Of a DNA stretch of 64,000 nucleotides, positions 31,845-44,566 are shown in pieces. Each line of letters begins with the position of its first letter. Position 1 is the stretch's first letter. The notes under the pieces are model-generated. The model searched no databases. It worked only from the letters and a program-made list of their open reading frames with translations, and had not been told where the DNA came from. Made by a program: the position numbers and the translations under genes. This DNA is from Acanthaster planci. Its lineage: Eukaryota; Echinodermata; Asteroidea; Valvatida; Acanthasteridae. The stretch lies in contig NW_019091398.1 in NCBI RefSeq assembly GCF_001949145.1, positions 306,429 to 370,428 on the forward strand, in the 5' to 3' direction.

Positions 31845-32883
31845 ATGGCTCACGCGGTTGCACACCAAGGCATGTCTGGTTCCCATGGCAACAGAAGATC
31901 CAAGCAATACCATAACCGGAATTTCGAGGCCCTTCTGGGTGTCGACAATTCAAGGCGGTCTGGTTCCCGCCCTCCAGTACTCCGCAGCCAGCGCTCCGGC
32001 CTCCCCATGGGGGCCACTATGGGTGTCTTTTCGACGTCATCCTCCACATACAGCGGCCAGTCTCGGCAAGCGTCGGTTACCTGCACGAAGCTGCTGTGCT
32101 TACGCGTGGTGTCCGTCTTGGCCGCGGTCGCCGGGACTATTATGATCTTCTTCGGCCTCTTCCTCAACACTGGCACGCCGGTCCTGGGGCTGTGTATTCC
32201 CGGGGGATTACTGATCATCGCTGTGCTGCTCCTATGGTGCGTTGTGTACGTGTGGTACGGCAAATACTGCTCCAAGTACAGTGATAGCGCGACACTAGGT
32301 GGACCCCCTACCGAGGGTGCCACCCAGCGGCATTCTAGGGGTGCAACACAGGACACCACTGTGAATTTACCACTGTCCCCTGTCATGGCCTCGTACGGCC
32401 CAGATACGAGACTCGACCATCAACATCCATCTACTCCACCACCTTGCTACTTCCCAGTGTGAGTACAAATGCACGGACGACAAACAAAATGCAATGCTCA
32501 GTGACACCAAATTTAGAAGGAATCTCTCTTTAACTATACACAACCAGTACCGGCCGCTGCCTGACGACCAGCAGTTGATAAAACATTTTGTAATAAAATC
32601 TTAATTCATTATGACAATGCAATCTCTGGCCAAACCTGCTTGAAAAAATACGCCGTTTCCAAATTACATGTTGTATACAGCTGGTAATAAAATGCATGCC
32701 AGATTAAGTGAAACTTTGAAGTTTTGGTAATCTCTGCAAAGCTAAGTTTTTATCACTCGATGAACTTTTCTTTCTCTAACTTTTTAAATAATCAGGGACC
32801 GAAGTCCTTCTTTCCCTACGAAGGGGCAGGACATGGAACAACCGCCTTCCACGCCTCCACCGCCGTACAACGAGGTTACTTAA
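31845..32883 (+). CDS. Two-pass membrane protein with PPxY tail (2 exons), family not assigned
   Basis: Exon 1 is 31845-32458 and exon 2 is 32796-32883, joined in phase (GT|G) after a strong polypyrimidine acceptor; the product is 233 aa. The ATG at 31845 has a good context (aaaATGG). An in-frame ATG 26 codons upstream would add a hydrophobic stretch, but it lies before a likely splice acceptor. The N-terminal ~80 residues are basic and Ser-rich. Two hydrophobic segments (about 84-107 and 112-137), separated by a short NTGTPVLG turn, form a hairpin, placing both ends on the same side, probably the cytosol. The C-terminal half is polar and ends STPPPPYNEVT, a PPxY motif that binds WW domains such as those of NEDD4-type ubiquitin ligases; STPPPCYFPV precedes it as a near copy. 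The layout recalls vertebrate TMEM proteins with PPxY tails (TMEM51 is one), but I cannot claim orthology. Confidence 0.8.
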
Positions 32884-35800
32884 AGGCGAGAAGGATTGTG
32901 ATTTAATTGGATTGGTCTGACTCCGAGCAGAAATCTACCGAGACGCAGCGATTGGTTGTGGAACTGTGGATTGTTGCGTTGATCTCTGTCAAAGAGGGCG
33001 CACAACTGCAGTTGCAGATCCTGAGAGTTGAAGAGGTAGAAAGCAGACGAGCGCCTGTTCCGGTTCGATATCGACGGACAGCCGTTTCTTTTTAAGGGAC
33101 TACCTTCTAGTTTACTTGTCAATTTACCTCAATTTGTAAATGAGCCCTTTCCATTATTTGCAGAGTCTTCCCCTGAAAAGCTCATAATTCATCTGCACTT
33201 TGAACTGATATGGGCGCTGTACATATTTTAGCAATAATTATGCGCATGCCGTTTGATCTGTACCTGAGCGCATTTGGTATAATTCTTTCAATGCATCGTT
33301 GGAATTTAATTAAAGTCATATTCAGACGGCGGCAACCTAAGCTACTTGTTTTTCAGCTCGTGTAACTTAAGAATTGATGAAGTTTTTCGCTCTTCAGTAT
33401 GGAATTCTGCAGCCGGCATTGAGTTGTTCCCGCTGGAAAACACCCAATATTAAAGTACCTGCATGGACGACTCCTTATAACTAGAGGCGTCAGGCACAAA
33501 GGCGAAACTAACATTGCCATCTAACGTTGCTTAGATCCTGTCCTTAAATGTTAATTATTTGTATCGTAATGCATTGCTCTCAAATGCACAAACACAGTTA
33601 TTAACTAAATAGAATCATAGTATTGTGTTTTCAAGAGCTGAATCGGTTGAAAAGTTGTGCCAATAAGCAATGCGTTGCTTATCACTATACTCACTCTGAT
33701 ATGCCATAATAGCAAAGGCGTTTCGCGCAACTGAATATAGTGAATGTAGTTCTCAGAGATGGGCTGGCAGATATACGTGTACCGGGTATATCATTAAAAT
33801 CGATCGATAGCAGTTTTCATGTAATTTCCTTGTAGCTTTCCTTGTGGTGTTCGGTTGTCGCAAAACGTGCTCTTGCAGTAAAATACGTCAAGGTAATTCT
33901 GATTTGTCTATGGTCATCAAGTGACCCGAATTTCTTGATATAAATGTAAAAAACACCGATTCTTAGGAAAGAAAAGGTAGAAAAGAAACATGATGACGTA
34001 AAAGATAGGTGTGCGAGCCCCCCCCCCACTAATTGGGCATGTCTGATTTAACACTATAGACCTATTGTGTATTTATAATAGTTTGTAGGTATATCCAAAA
34101 ACTGCAGAGCAGATGCAGTTAGGATTACGTGTACCAAATGTAAATTTCGTAAACGGCTACGTTTGTTACAGCGCATTAAATTTACCCTATCATGCACGAC
34201 AGAAACACCTACGATATGAAATTTGTCGACCTACTGGAAGTTAAAATGATGTATGACACCGACTTAAATAATTAGGCCCCTACATTTTAAGGCGTTTCGG
34301 CACTTTTGTGGGCGGTCTTAATTATATCTATGAGTGGCAACCGCCACTGTTAAGGCTTGGACTCTGTTAATAGTGATGCAAGATTTCTTGACAATTTGGA
34401 TAGCCAGATTCTGAATCGAGAATGAAAATATTAAGTTTGGATTTGTCAAGTCTTTAAAAGAATCCAAAATTCTGACCAAGGGTCGACCATCTGCTGTGTG
34501 TAAAGGTACAAAAGGCAACAAGCATGCTGTAACAATGTATAGGACGTAGGAATCGTAATAACTCCAGAGCTGGGAATAAATTACCATGTGATAAATTGCA
34601 ATATTAATGGATTTGTTTGTCGAGATGTTTCTGTGCTGCTCCAGTTGCTATGCAGGCAAATGATAGTTAATCTTGCAGGATGAAACCCGACACCCGCGGA
34701 ATTAGGCTGGATAGAAGGAAATGGAACGCACACATCGTGAAGAAAGATCCGCTTGGACGCGGTTGCTCCAAAATTGAACAAAGTGAAATTAGTAGTGCTT
34801 ACAATCTTTGTTCACACTCACAGTGGTTTACAGGTTTGTGGTAACACAGTTTTAGAAAACGACCGTTGATTGCAAATGCATCATTTGGAAGTTGGTGATC
34901 ACAGAACAGCGGCACTAATAAATGCTCAGTTTTGCAATCAATACGTGTCTCTCCACTGATGTTTCGGTCTGCCTTACATGTTGAACGTTTAGAACCGATG
35001 TTTAACTTGCTGAGTAACTGTAAAGCGGCTATTAAAATATGCGCAGCCTTGAAACGAAAACGGAATTTTCGAGGAGAGTGGAAGCCTCTAAGGAAACGAT
35101 GGAAAATAAGAGAAAATAAGGCTAACAACATCTTAAATATTCGCCTTTCGGGACTAAAAGCTCAACAAGTCTGCGAAAAATGTCTTATCTTGTCACTCAG
35201 ATAGAGTCTACGGGTGGTCAGAACGTCGATGCCCTCCAACACAAGGTTAATTGGTTTAAATTAAAGCATCCACCATCTACACACGAAAAGCCTTTAACCA
35301 AATCAAATCGTAGGAAAGGCGGTGCTCTTAAGGCGCATGGAAATGATCAGATTGCTGAATTGTTGAGGACGACTGCTGCCTCGTACATAGGTGGCGAGGC
35401 CCAGTCTCCAGGCTGCAAATTCTATATCGTAGAAGATGTTGATTCAAGAAACACGCAGGGAACACGAATACCACAGCCAGCCGCGGCGGATCGTTGCGTT
35501 GATGGGGACAATGATGACGCTGGTCACTTGATATTCCTTCGTTTCAAGGTGTCTGTGATAAACTGCACATCGCCATGCTCGACGGTCATGTTTAAGAACA
35601 AAGTGTGATCGAATGACTTTATGGTGTCGATGTACTAAGCGCTGAAACGGAAGTGGCAACGTGAAACTGCTGTCAGTATTTTGGATTCGTTAGGAGCATT
35701 TCTGTAAGTTAACTTGGGCCAACTTAGATGTAATCGTCACAAAACCCAAAGTAAAATTACCGAACAGTTTCAGCCCATTAGTCTGTAAGATGAACTAGTA

Positions 35801-38800
35801 GTGCGAATCACTTTTAATGGAATGTTAAAGGAAGCAAAGGACCGATTTATATCGACTTAAAGTATATTGCTTAGAAAGGCTGTGACTCAGTGAAGGGCTG
35901 GTAACACACGTGCTTTTGACTTCTACAGGCAAACGTGTTTTTCCAGAAGCAGCCGTAACTTTCGGCCGTGTCCGAAACAGGGCTTCCAGAGCTACGGCTA
36001 GGTCTATTGTCTGCGCGTCTCCACGCATTTCCAATGGAGCGAAGACCTAGACCTAGCTCTAGACAAGATATTCGAATGCAGCCTCAGCATTGGTCTCCAT
36101 AATAGATTCTACAATGGAGATCAATGGTATTAGGTTCACCAACCGGGTTCTTGCACACGTTCGGCGCGCACTCGAAGACCATACATTCCGGGCCATAACA
36201 TGTAACACGCCCTCTTTTGTTCCTGCTCAGAGCGGATTCGATCGCATTTCCAAAAAAGGGGAGTAGCCTACGCTGATAACTAAACTGCCCATCTATCGGC
36301 TGCCAACTAGCGATCTAATAAAAGATTATTAGGGTCCAGTCTGTAGTTGTGACCACAGAGCGTAAGAAGGAGACCAGACGTCAACTTGATTCAATAACCT
36401 GGAGCGTTGGACAGGATTCGTAATGGTTCACAGTATTTTGCTCGCTCGTAGAAAACAGGTTACTTCAAACGTGAATTACGAGCGAGTACGCATGTATATC
36501 CAATCGCAAGATGAATTGAGCATCGTTTGGGCGATTGCTCTTCGTCTGCTTATGAGCAGGCACACCGCAGAGTGGCGTATTAATCTGATTTGGCGTCTAT
36601 TGGATCAACGTCCAACCCACGTAGCATAAAACAGTCGTTACATCAAACGGATGGGAAACGCTCTCGACACCAAGATCTGTAAGTGGGCCGCTGTCAGTGT
36701 TTTCTTAAGCCTAATGATTGAGTAATAAAGCTGAACAATAAATTTTAATGTAAATGTATGTCTTTCCGCGTTGCCTTAATGTTGGGTTGGGTAAAAGGTA
36801 ATGGAATACATTTTAAAGCAGAAAACAGGAACATAGTTTCATGGTCAAGCAAACCGAACTGCAGCCAAAGCGCACTGCCATCGAACCTCCGTGATGGTCT
36901 GCCTGACTGCAATGATTCTGTTGATGACATCGTATACGTCAACACCATGATGTTGACTGTAGAGCCTGCAAAACATCTTATGAGAGCGACAGGCCTTGAC
37001 GGTCAAGGAGATGTCAGGAGCCAATGCCATTGTCTTACACAGCGTGATTTGCTGTACTATGGAAGGTCGATGGTGCCTTGCTTTTGTTAGAAGAGGCTTA
37101 TATTTACGCAAATTTTCGGTAGGCCTACTGAGTGCCAAGACACAAGAGATGATCGGCTTCCAATCTTAATACTCTCAAAGTCTGACTATGGCTCTTGTCA
37201 CAACGTTTCTTGTTGATGAACCATAACGGGGACTCTCACAACACCCATAATCGAGGGAGTTTAACAAGAAATATTATATTGCATTTTAACCATTTATGGT
37301 AAATGGGATGTACTTATAACAATCTCAAACACACGGATGACAGCCGTCAGCAGAACTAAAGAAAAAAGTATTAATGGCTTCGATTTGTTTACAATCCGCG
37401 CGCACACTTCATTATTTTCATTAGAATTCCAGGCATTGGGGCCATCTCGTGTTTGCTATGGTGAGGCAACCGATCGCAAGGTTAGCAGTTAACTTGCAGA
37501 TGCGTAAAATGGTTTGATTTAGACACGGCTATACAAGAACATCCGGAGCGGGTCGCAAGCGTATGGCAAGCCGATGTTTAAAATTCAAGGCAGAAAAAAA
37601 TGACAACCAAAACAAAATAAAATTAAAAACAGATGTTAAAATACTAACGTGATGACTTTAAACGGACAATGGCGACAAGGATTTCAATTTCAAATTGTTC
37701 AGATTTCCTCGCGTGCTGAATGCATTAAGCGTTCGGCGTCCACCTCGTTCTTACACTGAAGTGTTAAAAGCCTGCACCCAGTGGTCATTCAAGATATTAT
37801 CGCGATTCAGTCAACAATATCCAGCCAGAGGTTATCATCTTACGTATTTCAGCTAGACCCAGTTCAAGCATCTGCCCATCAAAGAAGTAAGTCAAACTAA
37901 AGTAAATGGAGAAAAGCAAATATTCTGGAGAAAGATGTTAAAAAGGCCTTGGTCTTATCAGAGGCGCACTTGACTCGTACCAACTCAGGCCTTACTGCTC
38001 ACACTAGCAGTGATTGCAACATGCTAGGAGCGTCTGTTTACACGACACCAAAACCTGCTAACACAAAGCGTTCTGTAGGCTACATGCGAATACACTGCGG
38101 TATGTGATAAATGGTGTGACCTCCTAATTTGATACACTAAGGCTGTTGGCGTGAGCAGGCAAACAGAATACGCTGCCATTACCCTCTTACGTTTAAGCGG
38201 AAAGTTACATAAAAAGCATACAGCATTATTAATTCGATGACAAGAAAATCAAGGAAACCCGGCAACGAAATCATTACAGATGTCGCGTGAAGGGGATATC
38301 AACTTCAAACGGAAGAAAATTTCGCTATTCGTCAAAAAAAACGGGAACAAAACTAATCGATATGGAAGTTTCATACTATACATTGATGGTTAGTTATCGA
38401 CAGGATATCCGTATACCTTAAAACCTTCATTAATTGCTAGTTACTCGTTCATTAAAGTCAAAATTGTAGTAATCTAGGACAAACTTAGAAAAAGCGTGGA
38501 TACATCCACAAGAACTTCGTGCATCTGGAGGGCATGGCACTACTGACACTCCGTCGTCATTGTAAACTAAGCGAGTATTTTGGCACCCGAGCGTGCACAC
38601 TCTCTTCTAGCAAGCAAAAAACACGGCAACGTCGTGGTTTACTCAACTCCTTTCTGCTGTTATAAATTGCATGATTCTCCAATAGGCAAATAAAATCTCC
38701 AAGGAAAGCGCGCGCACAAAATTGCCGCCCCTCGCCTCTCATCACGCGAAGGAGTGATAAAAGATATTCCATAAGGATGGAGTGCTTGGCTTCAAAGTCT

Positions 38801-39870
38801 TCCCCGTCATATAGGTAACATCTGCTGATGTGCCGTGCCGTTTCAACCTCTTCGACACTGATTAAACACAATTTCACATTAATGAAATGACTCGTGCTAT
38901 TGTCACGTCGAGCCAGTGAGGCCTTATTTTTTGAACGGTAAAAGGGATTTTTTTGTAAAGGAGATGGAATAAAAAAATATTTGCTAACTTATATGGACTT
39001 TACTGCCTATTATGAGTAAAAATATGCTTAGATGAAGAGACATGGCAAATTATGCGTGGTAAAGACCTTATCTGTTTGATCAAACGTGAGCTTTAATCTC
39101 TTGAATCATGTGACCAAAACCATCTTTACATGTGATGAATAATGTAAGTCTTTAGATACGCTTCATTTACGTCCAATTTCATTTACGTTTCTTTAAAAAA
39201 GTAGAAGATTAATTTAAGACCCCCTGAGCGTTGGGGGCCCTTCCTCCACTGGAAAAATGGAAAAAAAAATAGAAGGTAATAAAAACAAGGCAAAGAGCAA
39301 AAGAAATTTTAAAAGAGAAATTGAAAAGGGTGAAAATCATCAATTTGCTAAAAAACAAACCTTGAAACTGACACGGCTCTGCAGTTAGGCTGAACGAGTT
39401 ATCAGTTCGTTTGTGATGCATGCTTTGCCCACACGCCCCCGGAAGGCCCCATGAAAAAGTGTTTTGCCACCCCCAAAAGATCCTGGCGACATCGAAGAAC
39501 TACCCTATCGATGCTTGACCTTCCAGCAGAGAGATGAAAAACACTGCACCTTTACTAAACTACGTGAGGGTCGGGCGTAATGAATTTTTCGATTTTTGAA
39601 AAGAGATAATCGATTCCATACCATTAAACGAAACTAGTTTTCGAATATATATTTCAGGCGTTCTTGAAGCCCTAAGCGCCACATTTACGACACATGTTAC
39701 CGACGGTTACTGAAACTTACTGTGAGCGTTGTCAGCACTGCAGTATTCTCAAATAAACCACTTTAAGCTGTGGTGCCCCCAACCCTACACCATACCATCC
39801 TGGCATCCTCCACAATACAATTCCCTCTTGCTGGGATCAGGTAAAATGCAAATCTTTTGTTTGCGCGTAA
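32884..39870. other. Long gene-poor region
   Basis: Seven kilobases hold no gene I can support. Frames such as 35180-35608 (+, 142 codons) and 38557-38877 (-, 106 codons) lack motifs and splice support. A second copy of the ~120-bp MITE lies at 35964-36083. The base composition is AT-rich throughout with no CpG-dense promoter-like patch. Unseen regulatory DNA or introns of a gene with tiny exons cannot be excluded. Confidence 0.4.
35964..36083. mobile_element. ~120-bp MITE, copy 2
   Basis: This is the second copy of the element at 28972-29090, in the same orientation. Its ends are GGCCGTGTCCGAAACAGGGC and GATATTCGAATGCAGCC, and it shares the internal words GGCTAGGTCTATTGTCTGCG and GAAGACCTAGACCTAGCTCT. 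The two differ at a few scattered sites, so neither is very recent. No coding capacity. Confidence 0.8.
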
Positions 39871-41358
39871 GGCATACAGTTACGCCTAAAATTATTCATA
39901 CTCCTAAACAATGTAGCGGTTTTTTATTTTCTTGAAACATTTCAACTGGACTGGTGGAACACTGGCTATACTTAATGACCTTTGGTTGGCATTTACAAAT
40001 TAACTAACATTTATTTTGGTTTCAAATTTTTAGTATTTAAGTAGAAAACTTAAGATATTAGTCGTTCGTGCCTGCCCACAAAGATTGGTATTTTACTCCA
40101 GCCTCACAATTGAGACGACTGTTGGCGAAAATGCAGTGGTTTATGGCACGCCTAAAATCCTCGCCAATGCTACGTAATCATTCTAAGCTCTCTCGTTTCG
40201 TACGATAGACTATGGGGGAGCTGATGTAGTCATTGTCAGAGAGTGGCCAGCAAGGGAACGCATGCCATGGCTAAGCAGAATAAGGACTTTCGCTTGCGCA
40301 TTGTGACTACTCTTAAGAAGGGGAAGCCTCTTTCTACGCAATTTTAAGTGACAGCGGCCACAATTGGGAGCATCACCAAAAAGAACGGTTCCACGCTGCC
40401 AAGGGAAGCAATAGGGTAGCCAAAGGAACCACCTCGTCTGGCAACAAAAGTATGTCGAGAGGCCAACAATCTATAAATCACCTACAAGGCTATGCTGTTT
40501 ACCCAGCAAGAAATGAGACCGAGGGGTACCCCCCACAACATGTCCAATCCCTACACACATTCCAGACTATTGTTACTTAACACATCCCCCAAGATGTTTG
40601 AAAGGAATTCCCCCAGATTCCTGTGAGACAATGACCAACACAAAGCAGGGGGGGGTTCTCTCCGTCTCATACCTCGCTGCATATGCTATGCTGAAGAGTC
40701 TGAGCGAGCCTGGGACCAACATACCATGGAGGAAGGACACAGAAGGAGTTACAACTCTGGCACATCAGAGTTCTCGATGATGATCGACGCCGGGTCAGAC
40801 GAACAATAGTACACATTCCAAAAATGCCTAATTATTGTCTGCACCTTAGCCGGACAATTGGGGCCAGTAATATCGTAACAATATATTAGGTGTTTTCTTT
40901 GCAATTAACTACAACTTATCACAGTGACCAGGAAACAGAAAGAAAAAATATCTAACATTAGATTAAGTTTTGCCGTGGTGAATAATTTTTTCGAAGACTT
41001 TGACGCACGTTTCTATTATCCATGCAATGTTTGTAATTTTATTTTGTCACTCCAAAACATCAGTTTTCAAATTTCTTTGTACAAATTTGGCTAAGACTGT
41101 CCAACAACATGTTGACCACCACAGGAAAGATAAGTTCACAAAAAACAAAATGTGCTGTTTCATCACTAGGGGGGGATCCTGAGATCTCATAAAATGCCTT
41201 TCCATACCAAAATACCAAAAATGATTCAAATAAAACACAAAACCTTATAAACAACTTGGCTATTTATTCCAAAAATATGAAAGTCCAGAAGAAAGCTTTC
41301 GTAAGGGCAATAACTGCAGATAAAAACTTAGGGCAGACCGGCTTCACAAGCAACTGCG

Positions 41359-41439
41359 CAAGCATTAAATTTGATGTTGTTGTCAGATTATACCAAGCAC
41401 CAAGCATTAAATTTGATGTTGTCAGATTATACCAAGCAC
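41359..41439. repeat. Direct duplication of ~40 bases
   Basis: Two adjacent copies begin CAAGCATTAAATTTGATGTT and end TATACCAAGCAC (41359-41400 and 41401-41439). They differ by one extra GTT in the first copy. It lies within the decayed Tc1 element. Confidence 0.9.
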
Positions 41440-42862
41440 CAACGATGGCATGAATATTCAATTTCCTGTACTGTAGTACACAACGTTCTAAGGATGCAGA
41501 TTACCAGCGAAGAATTGTGACGATGATCATGGGATACAAAGGGAGCATGGTTGTGAAAGAGGGGGTGCGTAGCAAGCATTCGCTGCGCTCTGGCTTATGA
41601 ACATACTGGACATGCCAGAAAGCAGTAACAATTGGCCAGATGTTATAGCCCGGGCAGTTCAAACTCCTTTTGCGTCCTTCCTCCGTGAATATACCAAGGC
41701 AGGCACGTCATCGGAATTTTGCACAAAGGGGGGGAGGGGGAGTTCTATTGATGCCGACCAACAACGCACGCAAAAACTCGTCTATCCTTAGCAAAACTCA
41801 CCTGCACAAAGATCTAAGCTTTTGTTGCAATTCTATGGTCAGATGAGACGAAAATGGAGCTTGTCGGCAGGACGATGTGCCTTTTGTTTGGCATAACATA
41901 GGCGATATGTGTTCTACCCAAAGAACACAGTCCCTACAGTTAAGCATGGTGGTAAGAATAACGTATAACGCTTTGGGCAAGCTTTCCAGCCAAAATGGGT
42001 CCGGAAACCTTGTCAAACAAAGTAGATCGCATCATGAAAAGGAGCAGTATCAAGAATGTGGAGGAAAACATCGAACAGGCTTTGGATAGACTATGGAGCT
42101 ATTATACACAAGGAGGAAGCACATACAGAGATCAAAAGGGTCAATGATGGCCGCCGCCAGCACTACACGTGCTGCAAGGACAAAACAAATTACGCGCCGC
42201 TTGTGGGCTACAAAGGTTAATGCTAGGAGTTGCATTTGCAAAGGATCGTGGGTACCGCGCATGCGTGTCCATAACACTTCCGCATGTTCAACATAGCCGC
42301 CTTGAGACGGAGACCACCGTCATTGGAGACTTAAATCTCGATAATTTTAGTGATTGTTCTGATATTCCAAAGACAATCTGGTTACGTCTTTACATCCCCA
42401 AAACGTCTCCCTTAACAATAAACAGAATTACAAATTACATGTAATACAAATTCTTCAAAAATACGCACAAGAAAACTGAAAGAATGCAGCTGGTCCAGAG
42501 AAAAATAAAGAAACACACAAAAACATGGGAAGATTCGTTTTCCTTTCCGTCCACAACTGTCTTGGCATGAAACCTCAACACATTGTCAAATGCATTCTTG
42601 TGGCATGTTTCCACCTTCTTTTAACCGTAGGAACCACTAGGATTGTGACCTATGATATAAACATCGCAGTTCTTATTTTTGGTATTTGTCCTCTATCGCC
42701 GGAATCGCAAAATGGCATAACTGACTTTAATAACGCCCGACTTTGCCAAATAACCACCGCTGATTTGTAATTTTCGAGGGCATCTGCGGAGATCACTCGC
42801 TGACTCCTGAGGACTACTGAAGAGAACTACACATCTTAATTTATATAGCTGGTGTTGCCCTT

Positions 42863-43200
42863 ACCCAACGTACATATTGATAAACACTGTATGCTCAGTG
42901 CTCAGTTGCTTACTCGGGTGGGACTCGAACCCACGACCTCCTGCTTACTACAGCAGACGTCTTAACCACTCGACCACCGAGCTTGCCGGGGTAGGCCGGC
43001 CGGTCTGAACTATTTTCGAGATGTATTTTTGCGTTAGGGAGATGTTAATTTTGCCCTTACTTAACGTATATATATATATTGATAAACACCGTATGCTCAG
43101 TGCTTGTCCGAGAGCATACAGTGTTTATCAATATATACGTTGGGTAAGGGCAAAACCCGTCACATAAATTAACATCTCCCCAACGCAAAAAATACATCTT
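42863..43200 (-). repeat. tRNA-derived SINE, copy 2, with an inverted partial copy
   Basis: Read on the minus strand, 42863-43045 has the same head (GCAAAAATACATCTCGAAAA), A-box (complement at 42966-42976), B-box (complement at 42921-42931) and tail (GTTGGGTAAGGGCAACACC) as the SINE at 22014-22245. Next to it, 43107-43200 carries the tail (AGCATACAGTGTTTATCAAT) on the plus strand, followed directly by a head sequence (ACATCTCCCCAACGCAAAAA). The outer parts therefore form a long inverted repeat around the tRNA-like part. It lies inside the Tc1-type relic, so it landed later. Confidence 0.75.
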
Positions 43201-44246
43201 GAAGTAAGTACGCATCTTCTTCGTGCATCTTTTCCACCATTTATTTACTCCAGTACGCCGCAGCGAAACACGGTGAGTCTGTGGGTTACCAGCTACCCGG
43301 CGGTGGCGATCACTGTGTACAGAGAATGTCTAGGGTCTTTAACACTAAGGCAGGTAACCGCGCCTTGCCTACGGAGCCAACCAGAGCAGTTAATCGGATT
43401 ACGGTATGTCGGGACTTCTTTTTAACTCCTTGTGTTTAACAGCTCCATGGATAGACTTAGCCTTGGAAAGCAATGAACATTTTAACCAGACAATGATCCA
43501 AAGCACACTGCCAAGTTGGTCAAGAATGATTCCTGGCTAACAATGTAACTGTTTGGGAGAGGCCAAGGCAAAGGCCAGACCTGAACCCAGTCGAGAATCT
43601 ATGGAAGGTGCTCAAGACGCAAGTGATGGCAAGAAAGTCTTCCAACATCAAGAACCTTGAGGCCTTCACAAAAGAACAGTGGGCCAAAGTCCCAATGGAA
43701 ATGTGCAGAAACCTTGTTGACAAGTACAAGATCCGTTTGGAGGCAGTGATCACAAACAAAGGCTTTGCCACTGACTACTAAGCAAGGCTATGAATAAGTC
43801 TGGCAATGACACTTTTTTGTTAATCTCTCAACTAAAACACAAAAAGTACTAAATACCTTGGAATATCTCTGGCAGTAATTCCTTCAGCCTTTTGTCACCT
43901 TTCAAGGTTAATTAATCCAGAATAAGCTCGTTGCTCTACTTCATGTTTTCCGAATTTGCCATGGGCGTGAATCCTTTTTGGCATAGCTGCATAATTTTTA
44001 CGTAAACTTTATAAAGACCCAGCATATTTTGGTTGTTCGTGTAAAATGAAAACAAAGCATGAAAAATGACATAGGCCTACATGTACAGTTCGAGAACTGT
44101 GGTGTTAAACCTTTTTTGTCTTGAAAGTTTTCAGTCTCAATCTTGGAAAATTATTCGGAGAGCCATCACTTCAATAGTGCCTGTAAGATATTATGTATCT
44201 TTGATGCAATGATGAATTCAAATTTGAACGTCAATTCACGATTGCA

Positions 44247-44483
44247 CACTGCAAAACTTGGGTGTTAAATTTAACATCCGCGGTGTTATCAGACGACTAC
44301 ACTAACACTTTTCACTGGTGTTAAAATTTTGGTGTTATTTGGTGTTACTTGTAACACCTTCTAGTGCACTGTAACACTTACAGGTGTGCAAAGTAACATC
44401 ATCAGTGTTAAAGTAACACCCTATGGTGTGGTAATCTGATAACACCAAAAAGTGTTGATTTAAACACCCGAGTTTTTACAGTG
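44247..44483. mobile_element. 237-bp MITE with long terminal inverted repeats
   Basis: The left end CACTGCAAAACTTGGGTGTT and the right end AACACCCGAGTTTTTACAGTG are imperfect inverted copies extending about 30 bases. The interior is filled with short GGTGTTA / TAACACC words in both directions. It codes for nothing. Elements with ends of the ACTGTAAAA...GGGTGTT type are common in animal genomes, but I cannot assign the superfamily and see no clear target duplication. Confidence 0.75.
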
Positions 44484-44566
44484 TAATGACACATTCCACT
44501 TCCTTTCAAAGAAAATTCTCTTCCTCTTTGTAATAGGTTTGAACCCCCCCGGCCAATTTTTACATT

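Larger units (their letters stand above)
39875..43810 (+). mobile_element. Decayed Tc1-type transposon, interrupted by later insertions
   Basis: A Tc1-like left end (TACAGTTACGCCTAAAATTA, 39875) is followed by a transposase start at 40267 (MAKQNKDFRLRIVTTLKKGK) that soon hits stops. The first catalytic block LWSDETKMEL lies at 41833-41862. PKNT- and TVKHGG-like pieces follow in other frames. Then comes about 1.3 kb of foreign DNA with SINE sequence. The second block DNDPKHTAKLVKN (near 43478) and the third, RPDLNPVENLWKVLKTQ (near 43576), continue to a C-terminus ending KGFATDY at 43781. The three acidic blocks identify a DDE transposase of the Tc1 group. Many stops and frameshifts make it dead. 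The right terminal repeat was not resolved; TATGAATAAGTCTGG after the stop resembles the AT-rich subterminal part. Confidence 0.75.

Noticed and set aside
35180-35608. 142-codon plus-strand frame in the gene-poor region
   Set aside because: Reads like ordinary sequence but has no motif, repeat relation or splice context; kept only as a remark.
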